This document shows positions 16,019 to 25,634 of a stretch of 64,000 nt of DNA, piece after piece. A program made the position numbers and the translations under genes. The stretch lies in the NCBI GenBank assembly GCA_049975065.1, contig JBNGDN010000001.1. One strand, written 5' to 3'. The stretch comes from Hydrogenovibrio sp049975065. Its GTDB lineage: Bacteria > Pseudomonadota > Gammaproteobacteria > Thiomicrospirales > Thiomicrospiraceae. Positions within the stretch are counted from its first letter, which is position 1. Every line of letters begins with the position of its first letter. Under the pieces are notes generated by a model. It did not search any database. It was not told the DNA's origin and was given only the letters and a program-made list of their open reading frames with translations.

Positions 16019-17065
16019 ATGACGTTTTACAAACAGGAACAGTCGCCTTCGTCGCCGAAGCGCAAACAGGATGCGCGTCAAGCGCCTGTTAAATCATCTG
16101 CTAAATCATCGGCTAAAACGTCCCGCTCGGGAACGCTCGGGGAGCGATTGCAGAAAATTTTAGCGCGCGGAGGCTTTGGTTCGCGTCGCGAAGTTGAAAA
16201 GCTGATTGAAGCAGGCCTGGTGAAAGTGAATGGTAAAGTCGCCGTGCTCGGCGATCGCGCCCGAGAAACCGACACGATCCAGGTGCGCGATCAGCCAGTG
16301 CGCGAAACCCGACTGGCGGTGCAGCCGACTCAGGTCATTCTGTATAACAAGCCCGAAGGGCAGGTGTGTAGTCGCAAGGATGAAAAAGGGCGTGACACCA
16401 TTTACAGTCATTTACCGCGTATCATCAACAGTCGCTGGGTCAGTGTGGGACGTTTGGATCTGAACACTTCCGGTTTGTTGGTGCTGACCAATAATGGCGA
16501 GCTGGCCAATCGGATGATGCACCCATCCTATGAAATGGAGCGTGAGTATTCGGTGCGGGTGTTTGGTGAGGTGTCCGACGAGATTTTGACGCGTCTTAAA
16601 AAAGGGGTCAAGCTGGAAGACGGCTGGGCGAAATTTGATCGCATCGATAAAATTCCCCAGCAAGAAGAGGATGCCATTAACCAGTGGTATCGGGTGGTGA
16701 TCAAAGAGGGGCGCAACCGTGAAGTGCGTCGCATCTGGGAATCGCAAGGCGTGCAGGTCAGTCGTCTGGTGCGCACCCGTTATGGCGCCTTTGATTTGCC
16801 GCGAAATTTACGCCGTGGTAAATCAGAAGCCTTGACCTGGAAGCAAATCAATCAGTTGCTCAAATCGGTTGGTTTGCCGGAAGAACCCAGGCCGGATTTG
16901 CGCGAGCGCCTCGGCACGCCCGCAAAAGCGAAACCGGCGATTGAGCGCACCACCGGTCGTGGTGTCTATCGCCGCAAAGGTGAAAATCATCGTGAAGAAA
17001 CGCTCAAAGAAGCGGCCAGTCCATATAAAGGTAAAAGCACCAGGCCTGGCAAAACACGTCGATAA
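16019..17065 (+). CDS. rluB: 23S rRNA pseudouridine synthase RluB
   Basis: RluB makes pseudouridine at position 2605 of 23S rRNA. After a basic N-terminal tail an S4 RNA-binding domain begins (about residue 42, GERLQKILARGGFGSRREVEKLIEAG), then the catalytic motif VGRLDLNTSGLLVLTN with the essential Asp. A basic, low-complexity tail ends the protein, including STRPGKTRR encoded over a decamer copy. The length of 348 is typical. Confidence 0.92.
   Translation: MTFYKQEQSPSSPKRKQDARQAPVKSSAKSSAKTSRSGTLGERLQKILARGGFGSRREVEKLIEAGLVKVNGKVAVLGDRARETDTIQVRDQPVRETRLAVQPTQVILYNKPEGQVCSRKDEKGRDTIYSHLPRIINSRWVSVGRLDLNTSGLLVLTNNGELANRMMHPSYEMEREYSVRVFGEVSDEILTRLKKGVKLEDGWAKFDRIDKIPQQEEDAINQWYRVVIKEGRNREVRRIWESQGVQVSRLVRTRYGAFDLPRNLRRGKSEALTWKQINQLLKSVGLPEEPRPDLRERLGTPAKAKPAIERTTGRGVYRRKGENHREETLKEAASPYKGKSTRPGKTRR
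17040..17049. repeat. CCAGGCCTGG palindrome, copy 9
   Basis: At the 3' end of rluB, read as (Thr)-Arg-Pro-Gly, 16 bp before the stop codon. Confidence 0.95.
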
Positions 17066-17114
17066 TGTGGGGCACCCGAAAGGGTTAAGTTAAACCTGTC
17101 TGTGGAGTTCGCAA

Positions 17115-17819
17115 GTGCATAAGAGTTTAGTGACCAATCTCATCAGCGTGCTGATTTTGCTGGTTGGGTTTGTGACGGCCAACGATTGGCTGTTGATGGT
17201 GGGGCTGTTTGCTTTGTCGGGTGCGCTGACCAATTGGCTGGCGCTGCACATGCTGTTTGAAAAAGTACCCGGCCTGGTGGGTTCTGGAGTGGTTCCGGCA
17301 CGCTTTGAAGATTTTAAAAACGCGATTCGTGATTTGATGATGCAGCAGTTTTTTACCCAGGAAAACATTGATCGCTTTATCCGTCAGTCGGCCAAGCCAA
17401 GTCTGCATTTAGCCCCGGTGATTGAGAAGGTTGATTTAACGCTGGCCTATGACCGCTTGGTGGATGTGATTATGGCGTCCAGTTTTGGCAGTATGCTGGG
17501 GATGTTTGGTGGTAAAGAAGCGCTCACGCCGCTGAAAGAACCGTTTGTCACCCATATGAAATCGGCGCTGATTGAAATCACCGAGCGGGAATCGTTTGCG
17601 CAACTGTTACAGCAGCAGGTGGATCAGCCGGATGTGATGGCGGAAATCCGTCAGCAAATCGAAACCATTATCGAAGCGCGTCTGGCGGAGTTGACCCCAA
17701 AAATGGTCAAGGACATGGTGCAACAGATGATTCACCAACATTTGGGCTGGTTGGTGGTCTGGGGAGGCGTTTTCGGCGGCCTGATCGGGTTGGTCGCGCA
17801 GGGTTTAATGCAGGTTTAA
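17115..17819 (+). CDS. DUF445-family membrane protein
   Basis: A 234-residue protein with an N-terminal membrane hairpin (about residues 5-45), the family signature ALTNWLALHMLFEKVPGLVGSGVVPARFEDF, a long amphipathic region, and a C-terminal membrane helix (LGWLVVWGGVFGGLIGLVAQGL). DUF445 proteins are uncharacterised inner-membrane proteins. The start is a GTG at 17115 with TGGAG upstream. It converges on the DUF5610 gene. Confidence 0.8.
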   Translation: MHKSLVTNLISVLILLVGFVTANDWLLMVGLFALSGALTNWLALHMLFEKVPGLVGSGVVPARFEDFKNAIRDLMMQQFFTQENIDRFIRQSAKPSLHLAPVIEKVDLTLAYDRLVDVIMASSFGSMLGMFGGKEALTPLKEPFVTHMKSALIEITERESFAQLLQQQVDQPDVMAEIRQQIETIIEARLAELTPKMVKDMVQQMIHQHLGWLVVWGGVFGGLIGLVAQGLMQV

Positions 17820-17856
17820 CCGGCGGCTCCTTCAGGAAATGCGCTTGTTCGGGACG

Positions 17857-17879
17857 AAAAAAACCCCGCATGCGCGGGG
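17857..17879 (-). terminator. Rho-independent terminator of the DUF5610 gene
   Basis: On the minus strand a CCCCGC/GCGGGG hairpin with a four-base loop is followed by seven T. It lies between convergent genes. Confidence 0.8.
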
Positions 17880-17943
17880 CAGGATATTTCGCATAACCGG
17901 TTGATTAAAACGCTTTACGCTTTGTCGGTTCGATTAAAGTATT

Positions 17944-18642
17944 CTAAACCACTTCAAACTCGTCCTGACGGGTCGGTGCTTTGTTGTTGGCTGAAGCTTC
18001 AGCTTCAGATTCTAAAGACGGAAGCCCTAAAGTTTCACGTCGAAAGTTTTCCATCCCTTTGGTCACGAGATCCGTGGTGGCGAGAAAATTATCTTTAATT
18101 GGACCTTCGAAGATTTTCAGTTCCTGCAAAATGGTTTGCGCTTCGTCAAAGCCTTTTTGCAAGCCGCCGCCGACAACGTCCATGAATTTATCCATCAAGG
18201 CTTCGCCTTCCAGACCTGGGTGGGATTTTTTAAACCCTTCCAGAAAGCCGGTGGCACCCGATAGAATACGGTCGGCGGTGTTTTCCGGTGTCCAGTATTC
18301 CATGCCACCCTGTTTTTCCAGGTTTTCCATGCTGATGGCGTTTTCGCCTAGGTCTGGTGCCAAAATTTCATTGAGGTTGGTGATGGTGGACTGAAACGTC
18401 ATTTTCAACGAGTCACTCATGGCCTGATTGGAGTCGCCGAATAAATGGGCGATCAAACTGGCTTGGTTTTGACTTTGGATGCTGGGATTGTTAATGGCGT
18501 TCGCACCTTTGGCAGCCTCGGAACCATTGGTTTTTTCGGTTTCGGCTTTTTGCGACACTTGCTGGGAAATGTAGGCTTCACTCTGCATACTGGTATGCTT
18601 TTGATAGGCAATCATTCCGCTGGGTACAGATGAAATGGTCAT
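17944..18642 (-). CDS. DUF5610-domain protein of unknown function
   Basis: A 232-residue soluble protein with a Gln/Ser-rich N-terminus and a helical C-terminal part. The segment YWTPENTADRILSGATGFLEGF and the later ALMDKFMDVVGGGLQKGF are what I associate with DUF5610, whose role is unknown. AAGGAG lies 9 nt before the chosen ATG at 18642, whereas the longer reading has no ribosome binding site. It is followed by a clear terminator, so it forms a single-gene transcript. Confidence 0.7.
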   Translation of the reverse strand: MTISSVPSGMIAYQKHTSMQSEAYISQQVSQKAETEKTNGSEAAKGANAINNPSIQSQNQASLIAHLFGDSNQAMSDSLKMTFQSTITNLNEILAPDLGENAISMENLEKQGGMEYWTPENTADRILSGATGFLEGFKKSHPGLEGEALMDKFMDVVGGGLQKGFDEAQTILQELKIFEGPIKDNFLATTDLVTKGMENFRRETLGLPSLESEAEASANNKAPTRQDEFEVV

Positions 18643-18995
18643 GGCATTGTTCTCCTTTTTGCTGGCGGGTTGGAGAAAACGGGGTTTGGTAAAGCCTTTC
18701 GTTCCGTTTGGCAACGAGATTTTGATGGTCTTTATCAAACGTTTAAAACGGTGATATTATTTTCGTCAAATTATGTATCTTTTAGTATTATCTTACGCCG
18801 ATTTAATTTGAATGCAAAGCCTTTTCTCCATAGAAGTTATCGGCCGTTTAGAAATAAGTTGAGTGGAAAATGTCAATAATATTCAATCGCCCTTGGTGAG
18901 CGATTTCGACCCGAGAAAAGCTGGGGCAAGCTGCTGATTGTGATGTGAAAAAATGGTATCATTCCGCTTTATTTTTGAATAATGGTTAACGTTTT
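18643..18995. other. AT-rich divergent region between the DUF5610 gene and prfB
   Basis: About 350 bp without a gene, noticeably richer in A and T than its surroundings (especially 18740-18830). It presumably holds two divergent promoters; no box pair is good enough to name. Confidence 0.5.
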
Positions 18996-20091
18996 ATGGA
19001 ACTGAATCCGATTTACAGCAAAATCAAAGATTTTACCGAGCGCACAGACGTGCTTAGGGGGTATCTTTGACTATGAAACTCGGCAGGAACGCCTCGTTGA
19101 GGTTGATCGTGAGCTGGAAGATCCGGCCGTTTGGAGCGACCCAGAACGCGCCCAGAATTTAGGCAAAGAAAAAGCCCATCTGGATAAGGTGGTTAAAACC
19201 ATCCAAGATTTGGACGGCAGTCTGGAATCGGCTCAGGAAATTCTGGAAATGGCGGAAATGGACGCCGATCAGGAAATGGTCGATGAAGTGGTCAGCGAGC
19301 TGGCGCGCCTAGAACAGGCGTTGGATACGTTGGAATTCCAACGTATGTTTTCCGGCGAGCTGGATGCCAATAATTGTTATCTGGAAATTCAAGCAGGGTC
19401 GGGTGGCACCGAAGCGCAGGACTGGGCTAATATGCTGCTGCGGATGTATTTACGCTGGGCGGAAAGCCGTGGGTTTAAAGCCGAATTAATGGAAGTGTCT
19501 GCCGGGGATGTGGCCGGCATCAAAGGCGCTACCGTGCATGTGCAAGGCGATTATGCCTTTGGCTGGTTGCGCACCGAAACCGGTGTGCACCGTCTGGTAC
19601 GCAAGTCACCCTTCGATTCCGGCAACCGTCGTCACACCTCGTTTGCCTCCGTCTTTATCTCGCCGGAAATCGACGACAGTTTTGAGATTGAAATTAACCC
19701 GGCCGATTTACGAATCGACGTTTACCGCGCCAGTGGAGCCGGTGGTCAGCACGTTAACCGAACCGAGTCGGCGGTGCGGATAACCCACTTGCCGACCAAT
19801 ACGGTGACGCAATGTCAGAACGGGCGCTCGCAGCACCAGAACAAGGCCGAAGCCATGAAGCAGTTGCGCGCCAAGCTTTACGAGTTGGAAATGCTGAGCC
19901 GTAACGCCGAGAAGCAGGAGTTGGAAGACAGCAAATCCGACATCGGTTGGGGCAGTCAGATTCGCTCTTACGTGCTGGACTCGGGCCGCATCAAGGATTT
20001 ACGCACCAATGTCGAAACTGGTAATACCACGGCGGTGTTGGACGGTGATCTGGATCAGTTCATCATTCCAAACCTGAAAGCGGGCGTCTGA
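18996..20091 (+). CDS. prfB: Peptide chain release factor 2, with programmed +1 frameshift
   Basis: RF2 ends translation at UGA and UAA. Reading starts at ATG 18996 and meets an in-frame TGA at 19068. A +1 shift there joins 18996-19067 to 19069-20091 and gives 364 residues, as in E. coli. The body has the stop-codon-reading SPF motif in KSPFDSG and the peptidyl-hydrolysis motif GAGGQHVNRTES. RF2 controls its own level through this shift: when RF2 is scarce, the UGA is read slowly and the shift occurs. A decamer copy lies between it and lysS, the standard downstream neighbour. Confidence 0.97.
19056..19071 (+). promoter_or_regulatory. RF2 programmed +1 frameshift site
   Basis: AGGGGGTATCTTTGAC contains an internal Shine-Dalgarno AGGGGG, the slippery CTT codon, and the UGA stop followed by C. 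It is identical to the classic E. coli prfB site. The downstream frame continues from GAC at 19069. Confidence 0.97.
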
Positions 20092-20122
20092 CGATAGACG
20101 ACTACGTTGTTCGGCAAAATAA

Positions 20123-20132
20123 CCAGGCCTGG
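20123..20132. repeat. CCAGGCCTGG palindrome, copy 10
   Basis: In the prfB-lysS intergenic gap, 32 bp after the prfB stop. Confidence 0.95.
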
Positions 20133-20197
20133 TGAAAACCCGACGGCATTGGCAACACAGAATTGAAACACTTTAAGCGATTTGAATAGGAAACAAC

Positions 20198-21724
20198 ATG
20201 GCAAACTCAGAAACACCCGGCACGACTGAAACCCCAGCCGTGGATGAAAACAAAATCATTGCGGAAAGACGCGCCAAGCTCGCCGCTTTAAGAGAGGAAG
20301 GGCACTCCTACCCGAACACCTTCCGTCGTAACGACGTCTCCAGTGACTTGCACGAGCAATACGATGCCTTAAGCAAGGAAGAATTGGCGGAAATGCCGAA
20401 AGTGCGTGTGAAGGTGGCCGGGCGTATGTTGCTGCGTCGCATTATGGGGAAAGCCAGTTTTGCCACCTTACAGGATACGCATGGTCGTATTCAGATTTAC
20501 GTGACACGCGATGAGTTGCCGGAAGGCTTTTACAACACTCAGTTCAAAAAGTGGGATCTGGGTGATATCGTTGGTGCGGAAGGCTATTTGTTCAAAACCA
20601 ATACCGGTGAATTGTCGGTACACGTTGAGCATATAGAGCTGATTACTAAGTCGCTGCGCCCCTTGCCGGATAAGTTCCACGGGTTGCAAGATCAGGAAAT
20701 TAAATACCGCCAGCGCTACATTGATCTGATTGTTAACGAAGAAAGCCGCGAAACCTTTAAGCTGCGTTCTAAAATCGTTCAGCATGTGCGTCAATTCCTG
20801 ATTGAAAAAGGCTTTATGGAAGTGGAAACCCCGATGATGCATGTCATTCCCGGTGGCGCCACCGCCAAGCCGTTCAATACCCACCACAATGCGCTGGACA
20901 TGCCATTGTATCTGCGGATTGCACCGGAGTTGTATTTGAAACGGCTGGTGGTCGGCGGTTTCGAGAAGGTATTTGAAATTAACCGCAGCTTCCGCAACGA
21001 AGGCTTATCGACTCGACATAACCCGGAATTCACCATGGTGGAATTCTATGCCGCTTACACCGATTACCATCAGTTGATGGATTACACCGAAGCGTTGCTG
21101 AAAGAGTTGGCGGAAATGACCGTCGGCTCCACGCAGGTGCCGTATCAAGGGCAAACCTTCGATTTTGGCAAGCCGTTTGCGCGCCTGACGATGAAAGACG
21201 CCATTTTGCAATACAATCCGAACATTGCCGCTGAACAATTGGACGATTTGGAATCGGCGCGCGCCATTGCCAAATCGTTGCATCTGGATTTGGACGAAAG
21301 TTGCGGTTTGGGCAAAGTGATGACTGAAATTTTTGAGGAAACGGTCGAAGAAAAGTTGATGGACCCAACGTTCATTACCGAATACCCGGCGGAAGTGTCG
21401 CCTTTGGCGCGTCGCAACGACAATAATCCGTTTATCACCGATCGTTTCGAGTTGTTTATCGGCGGCCGAGAGTTGGCGAATGGCTTTAACGAGCTAAACG
21501 ATGCCGAAGATCAGGCCGAGCGCTTTAAAGCGCAGGTGGAAGCGAAAGACGCCGGTGACGATGAAGCCATGCATTACGATGAAGATTACATCACCGCTCT
21601 GGAGCATGGTATGCCGCCGACGGCGGGTGAAGGGATCGGTATTGACCGTTTGGTGATGCTGTTTACCGATAAACCGTCGATTCGGGATGTGTTGTTATTC
21701 CCGCATATGCGCCCGGCGGATTAA
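20198..21724 (+). CDS. lysS: Lysyl-tRNA synthetase (class II)
   Basis: Charges tRNA-Lys. The N-terminal anticodon-binding OB-fold (about residues 60-150, VAGRMLLRRIMGKASFATLQD) is followed by the class II catalytic core: motif 1 near FLIEKGFMEVETPMM, motif 2 FRNEGLSTRHNPEFTMVEFY, and motif 3 GIGIDRLVMLFTD near the C-terminus. The 508-residue length is normal. It follows prfB as in E. coli, and a strong terminator follows. Confidence 0.97.
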   Translation: MANSETPGTTETPAVDENKIIAERRAKLAALREEGHSYPNTFRRNDVSSDLHEQYDALSKEELAEMPKVRVKVAGRMLLRRIMGKASFATLQDTHGRIQIYVTRDELPEGFYNTQFKKWDLGDIVGAEGYLFKTNTGELSVHVEHIELITKSLRPLPDKFHGLQDQEIKYRQRYIDLIVNEESRETFKLRSKIVQHVRQFLIEKGFMEVETPMMHVIPGGATAKPFNTHHNALDMPLYLRIAPELYLKRLVVGGFEKVFEINRSFRNEGLSTRHNPEFTMVEFYAAYTDYHQLMDYTEALLKELAEMTVGSTQVPYQGQTFDFGKPFARLTMKDAILQYNPNIAAEQLDDLESARAIAKSLHLDLDESCGLGKVMTEIFEETVEEKLMDPTFITEYPAEVSPLARRNDNNPFITDRFELFIGGRELANGFNELNDAEDQAERFKAQVEAKDAGDDEAMHYDEDYITALEHGMPPTAGEGIGIDRLVMLFTDKPSIRDVLLFPHMRPAD

Positions 21725-21749
21725 GCTCTCAACCCGTCAAAAACGATAC

Positions 21750-21777
21750 AAAAAGTCGCTGTTCTCAGCGACTTTTT
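21750..21777 (+). terminator. Rho-independent terminator after lysS
   Basis: The hairpin AAAAGTCGCTG / CAGCGACTTTT has a four-base loop and a T-tract. Its symmetry may also stop the convergent ygfZ transcript. Confidence 0.9.
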
Positions 21778-21804
21778 GGTTTTGAGCCAGCGTTGTGAAA
21801 ATCA

Positions 21805-21814
21805 CCAGGCCTGG
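21805..21814. repeat. CCAGGCCTGG palindrome, copy 11
   Basis: Between the lysS terminator and the ygfZ stop. Flanks extend it to CACCAGGCCTGGTG. Confidence 0.95.
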
Positions 21815-21826
21815 TGGAAACGCTGG

Positions 21827-22891
21827 TCAGTCATCGGTTAAGTCATAGGGCAGCGGTTCAATATGGGCTGGGTCGCCGTTTTCGGTTTTCAGTTGCCCTT
21901 GGGCCTTTTCCAGTGGTTTTAACGTGGTGACGGCCAAGCAAACCACCCCTTCGAATACATCGTGTGCGGCCAGGATAGTTGTGAATTTATAAGATTTGTC
22001 AGCCTCGTCGGTCAGGATGAAGGTCTCACCGGGTGCCATCGGGGTTGACTGGTTCAAGTGAAGTCGGAGCATACGCTTGGTGGCTTTGCCCCGGTAGTGC
22101 ATACGGGCAATGACTTCCTGGCCGGGGAAGCAGCCTTTTTTAAAATTGATGGCGTCCAGCTTGTCGAGATTCAAAAATTGAGCGATGAATTCATTGCTGG
22201 TGTCCGCATTGACGCTGGGCTGGCCGCTGACAATTTGCAAAAGCCGCCAGTCGAGGTTGTTGGTGGCTTCCCCATTGGCTTTAAGCTGTGTCCACAGGGC
22301 TTTCATGGCCTCAAGCGGTCCGAAAAAGCTGTAGGTGTGGTAAGGTCCTGAACGTTTGACCGCGATCACATCGGTCAGCCCTTCCATTTCTAAGGACTTG
22401 GTTTCAAACAGTGCTTTGATTTTGGTGGTGACCAAGCGTTGAATGTCCACATCGGCGAAATCTCCGCCGTAACCAATGTGAACCCAGTCACTTGAGAGGT
22501 TTTCAAGGGTGACTTTCGCGTTCATTTTGTACAATGTTAAGCGTTTGAGAAGCGATTCGGTCAGGCTGCCATCAAAATTTAAATAATAGGCGTCTTCGTG
22601 TTTGAATACCAGCAGCACGGCAAGTACCTTGCCTTGCGGTTCGCAGTAAGCACTCATTTGTGCACGGGTTTCCGTGACTGAGCTTAAATCGTTGGTCAGT
22701 TGGCCTTGTAAGAATGAAAAAGCCTCTTCTCCAGAGACCTTAATCAGTGCTTGCGTGGCGAGGGTGGTAAAAACCGGCCCGTTTTTCACCATGTATCGCT
22801 CAATGTCTGCCAAGCCAAAAGTGGTGATGTCATCCTGCTCGTTCCACTGGGCACCCTGAGAAGAAAGAAACGCTTTCCATTCTGAATTCAT
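21827..22891 (-). CDS. ygfZ: YgfZ/GcvT-family folate-binding protein
   Basis: YgfZ helps assemble or repair certain iron-sulfur proteins in a folate-dependent way. The family signature KGCFPGQE, with its essential cysteine, is seen near residue 240, followed by VIARMHYRGKATKRML. The N-terminal part has the GcvT-like ALIKVSGEEAFSFLQGQLTNDL motif. At 354 residues it is full length. It converges on lysS and is divergent from an orphan cheW. Confidence 0.93.
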   Translation of the reverse strand: MNSEWKAFLSSQGAQWNEQDDITTFGLADIERYMVKNGPVFTTLATQALIKVSGEEAFSFLQGQLTNDLSSVTETRAQMSAYCEPQGKVLAVLLVFKHEDAYYLNFDGSLTESLLKRLTLYKMNAKVTLENLSSDWVHIGYGGDFADVDIQRLVTTKIKALFETKSLEMEGLTDVIAVKRSGPYHTYSFFGPLEAMKALWTQLKANGEATNNLDWRLLQIVSGQPSVNADTSNEFIAQFLNLDKLDAINFKKGCFPGQEVIARMHYRGKATKRMLRLHLNQSTPMAPGETFILTDEADKSYKFTTILAAHDVFEGVVCLAVTTLKPLEKAQGQLKTENGDPAHIEPLPYDLTDD

Positions 22892-23199
22892 TTATGTGTC
22901 CTTCTGCATTATTTTTAAAGGTTTATTATACCTTGAAGCCTGTGCTGTGTCCCAAGCGTTATGGGCGATTAACGAGTAGACCGCCGAGCTTTGCTTCGTG
23001 AGTTTTTTTTAAACAGATTCTGTACTGTGTATAATAAGTTTTCATCACCTGTTGGATTAAAATGATTGACGCGTGTGGTGTTTAGGTTCTTGGTTTTTCA
23101 CCGAGTTCTTTTTTGAAGCCATTTTGGGTCAGTTTTGAGAAGGTGTGGTTAGCCCGAAGAGATGGTTACAGCCTGTTTTGTCGATTGGAGGAGTCACTT
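22892..23199. promoter_or_regulatory. Divergent promoter region of ygfZ and orphan cheW
   Basis: About 310 bp without a gene. A TATAAT at 23030-23035, with a T-rich element about 16-17 bp upstream, is the best promoter candidate for cheW. GGAGGAG at 23187-23193 is a strong ribosome binding site and fixes the GTG start at 23200. Confidence 0.5.
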
Positions 23200-23751
23200 G
23201 TGGCCGAAGCGTTCAAAGAATTTTTGACATTTAAGTTGGGTAAGGAAGAGTTTGCGATAGCGATTGATCGTGTTCAGGAAATTCGTGGTTGGAAAGCGCC
23301 CAGTCCTTTACCGAATGTGCCTGCTTATGTAAAAGGGGTAATTGATATTCGCGGAACCATTGTGCCGATTCTGGATTTGCGTCAACGGTTTCACATTCCC
23401 GCCGAATTCAAGGCCACGACGGTTGTAATAGTGGTGAATATTATGACCAGTCAAGGAGAGCGCATAGTTGGGCTGGTCGTGGATGCTGTTTCAGATGTCA
23501 ATCACTTTGATGTGAACGCTTTGCAGCCACCGCCGGATATTTCCAACTCGATTGACTCGCAATATATGCAAGGTCTGACAACGGTGCATGACCAGAAAGA
23601 TCAGGTAAAAGAGACCGAGGATCGCATGAATCGAAGTAAAACAACCAAGGGGCAGATGGTGATTGTGATTGACATTGATAAGCTGGCCTCGGAGGGGCTG
23701 ATTGAGCAAATCGTCAATTCCGATGAGGCGGTGCCATTGCGAAATGGATAA
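23200..23751 (+). CDS. cheW: CheW-domain chemotaxis coupling protein (orphan)
   Basis: CheW links chemoreceptors to the CheA kinase. The domain covers almost all 183 residues: FLTFKLGKEEFAIAIDRVQEIRG at the start, then YVKGVIDIRGTIVPILDLRQRF, and VGLVVDAVSDV. The closest relative here is the CheW at 48.3-48.8 kb, which shares the RVQEI(R/K)GW stretch, rather than the one beside CheA. Its isolation from other chemotaxis genes suggests service to a separate receptor set. A charged insert (about residues 130-150, KDQVKETEDRMNRSKTTK) is not usual for CheW. Confidence 0.9.
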   Translation: MAEAFKEFLTFKLGKEEFAIAIDRVQEIRGWKAPSPLPNVPAYVKGVIDIRGTIVPILDLRQRFHIPAEFKATTVVIVVNIMTSQGERIVGLVVDAVSDVNHFDVNALQPPPDISNSIDSQYMQGLTTVHDQKDQVKETEDRMNRSKTTKGQMVIVIDIDKLASEGLIEQIVNSDEAVPLRNG

Positions 23752-23871
23752 GGCTCAAGAAGGCTTTATTCACAGTGACACTACACTAGAATCAGTACCT
23801 CCAGAGAGCATTTTTTTGTTTCGTCTGAGCGCAATTCTCGCAATGCTCATAATGATTAGGGTCAGAGATTT

Positions 23872-25488
23872 TTAATTTTTTTTGCGCATTTGACTGTGGG
23901 GTTTCGGCTTCAGTTGGGTGGGGCGACTGCGTTTTTTGGTGTAAGGGTAGTCAAGGTTGTAGTTTAGCCCACGGCTTTCTTTACGCTTGAGGGCGCTTTG
24001 AATCATCAGTTCGGCCACCTGTCCTAGGTTGCGTAATTCGAGCAGATCAGCATTCAATTTATGCTGATAGTAATAATCATAGATTTCCTGTTTCAGCACT
24101 TTGATGCGTCTCAAAGCGCGTTTCAGGCGCTTGTCGGTGCGGACGATTCCGACGTAATCCCACATCAGTCGGCGTACTTCATCCCAGTCGTGACTGATCA
24201 GCACCTTTTCTTTGGGCGGCGTGACGCGAGTGTCATCCCAGTCCCGCACGTGACGATCGGGCTGAAAGGTCGGTTGCATTTTTTGCTTGATATCTTGATA
24301 AGCCGTTTCCGCAAACACCAAGCCTTCGACCAGAGAATTGCTGGCGAGCCGGTTGGCACCGTGCAAACCGGTGTAGGCGGTTTCGCCGATGGCGTATAAA
24401 TGTTTGATGTCGGTTTGCCCCTGAAGATCGGTGGTAACGCCCCCGCAGGTGTAGTGCGCAGCGGGCACCACTGGAATCGGCACTTGTGTAATGTCGATGC
24501 CGACGTTTAAGCAGCGTTGATAAATAGTGGGAAAGTGTTCGAGGATAAACGATTTGGGTTTGTGTGAGATGTCGAGAAAAACGCAATCGATCCCGTGCTT
24601 TTTCATTTCTTGGTCAATGGCTCTGGCGACGATGTCACGGGGCGCAAGCTCTTTGCGGTCGTCGTAAAGGTGCATAAAGGTGTCGCCATTGGGGAGTTTT
24701 AAAAGGCCGCCTTCGCCGCGGACGGCTTCGGATATTAGAAAGGAACGGTCTTGTGGATGATACAAGCAGGTCGGGTGGAATTGATTAAATTCCATATTGG
24801 TGACAGAGCAGCCGGCTCGCCAAGCCATGGCAATGCCGTCACCGGTTGAGGTGTCCGGATTGCTGGTGTAGAGGTAGGTTTTGCTGGCTCCCCCTGTGGC
24901 GAGAACGGTAAACTGGGCTAGGTGCGTTTTCACGTCCCCGCTGTCGGGTTCCAAAATGTAGGCGCCGATGCAACGGCTACGATCTTGATTGAGGATCAGA
25001 TCCACCGTCATGTGGTTCGGCAGTAAGGTGATGTTTGGGTTGGATTGAACTGCTTCCAGCAAAGTTTTAGTCACTGTTTTGCCGGTATGATCTGCGGCGT
25101 GAATCACTCGCCGATGACTGTGGCCGCCTTCTTGCGTCAAGTGGTAGTCATCGGAGGTTTTTTGTTTGCTGAAAGCGACGCCGAGCTCAATGAGTTCGTA
25201 AATGGCTTGCGCGCCTTTTTCAGCCACCATTTTGACGGTTTCAATTTGACACAAACCGGCACCCGCCTCCATGGTGTCTTGGATGTGGGATTCAATCGAA
25301 TCAAACGGGTCTAAAACCGCGGCAATCCCCCCTTGGGCGTAAGCTGAACTGCCTTCGTTTAAGGATGACTTGGCCACGAGGGTAATGGAATAATGGCGTG
25401 CCAGTTTAAGTGCAATGGATAGACCGGCAATCCCACTGCCAATGACGAGTGCGTGGGTGGTCGTTGGGTGAGTTTCGGTGTTTTTCAT
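23872..25488 (-). CDS. nadB: L-aspartate oxidase
   Basis: NadB is the FAD enzyme that turns aspartate into iminoaspartate, the first step of NAD synthesis. The dinucleotide-binding motif ALVIGSGIAGLSIAL lies near residue 12. Active-site blocks SSAYAQGGIAA, EFNQFHPTCLY and HYTCGGV follow, and TGLHGANRLASNSLVEG is the family C-motif. I use ATG 25488, which puts the FAD motif at the usual distance; the longer reading starts with a non-conserved TTG extension. It is divergent from rseC, a classic adjacency. Confidence 0.95.
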   Translation of the reverse strand: MKNTETHPTTTHALVIGSGIAGLSIALKLARHYSITLVAKSSLNEGSSAYAQGGIAAVLDPFDSIESHIQDTMEAGAGLCQIETVKMVAEKGAQAIYELIELGVAFSKQKTSDDYHLTQEGGHSHRRVIHAADHTGKTVTKTLLEAVQSNPNITLLPNHMTVDLILNQDRSRCIGAYILEPDSGDVKTHLAQFTVLATGGASKTYLYTSNPDTSTGDGIAMAWRAGCSVTNMEFNQFHPTCLYHPQDRSFLISEAVRGEGGLLKLPNGDTFMHLYDDRKELAPRDIVARAIDQEMKKHGIDCVFLDISHKPKSFILEHFPTIYQRCLNVGIDITQVPIPVVPAAHYTCGGVTTDLQGQTDIKHLYAIGETAYTGLHGANRLASNSLVEGLVFAETAYQDIKQKMQPTFQPDRHVRDWDDTRVTPPKEKVLISHDWDEVRRLMWDYVGIVRTDKRLKRALRRIKVLKQEIYDYYYQHKLNADLLELRNLGQVAELMIQSALKRKESRGLNYNLDYPYTKKRSRPTQLKPKPHSQMRKKN

Positions 25489-25634
25489 GTATTTGTGACT
25501 ACGCCTTTTGCCGATTTGCCGAAAGAGGTCATGAGGCTCGCCTTGCCATTGGAAGGGGCAGGCCGATTTCAACACCTCTTGAAAATAAATCAAATGGTAC
25601 CATAACTGTTAAACAATCATGGAGTCGATAGAGA

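Noticed and set aside
19068..19070. In-frame TGA suggesting that prfB is a pseudogene
   Set aside because: It is the conserved programmed frameshift stop, with the full AGGGGG-TAT-CTT-TGA-C context.
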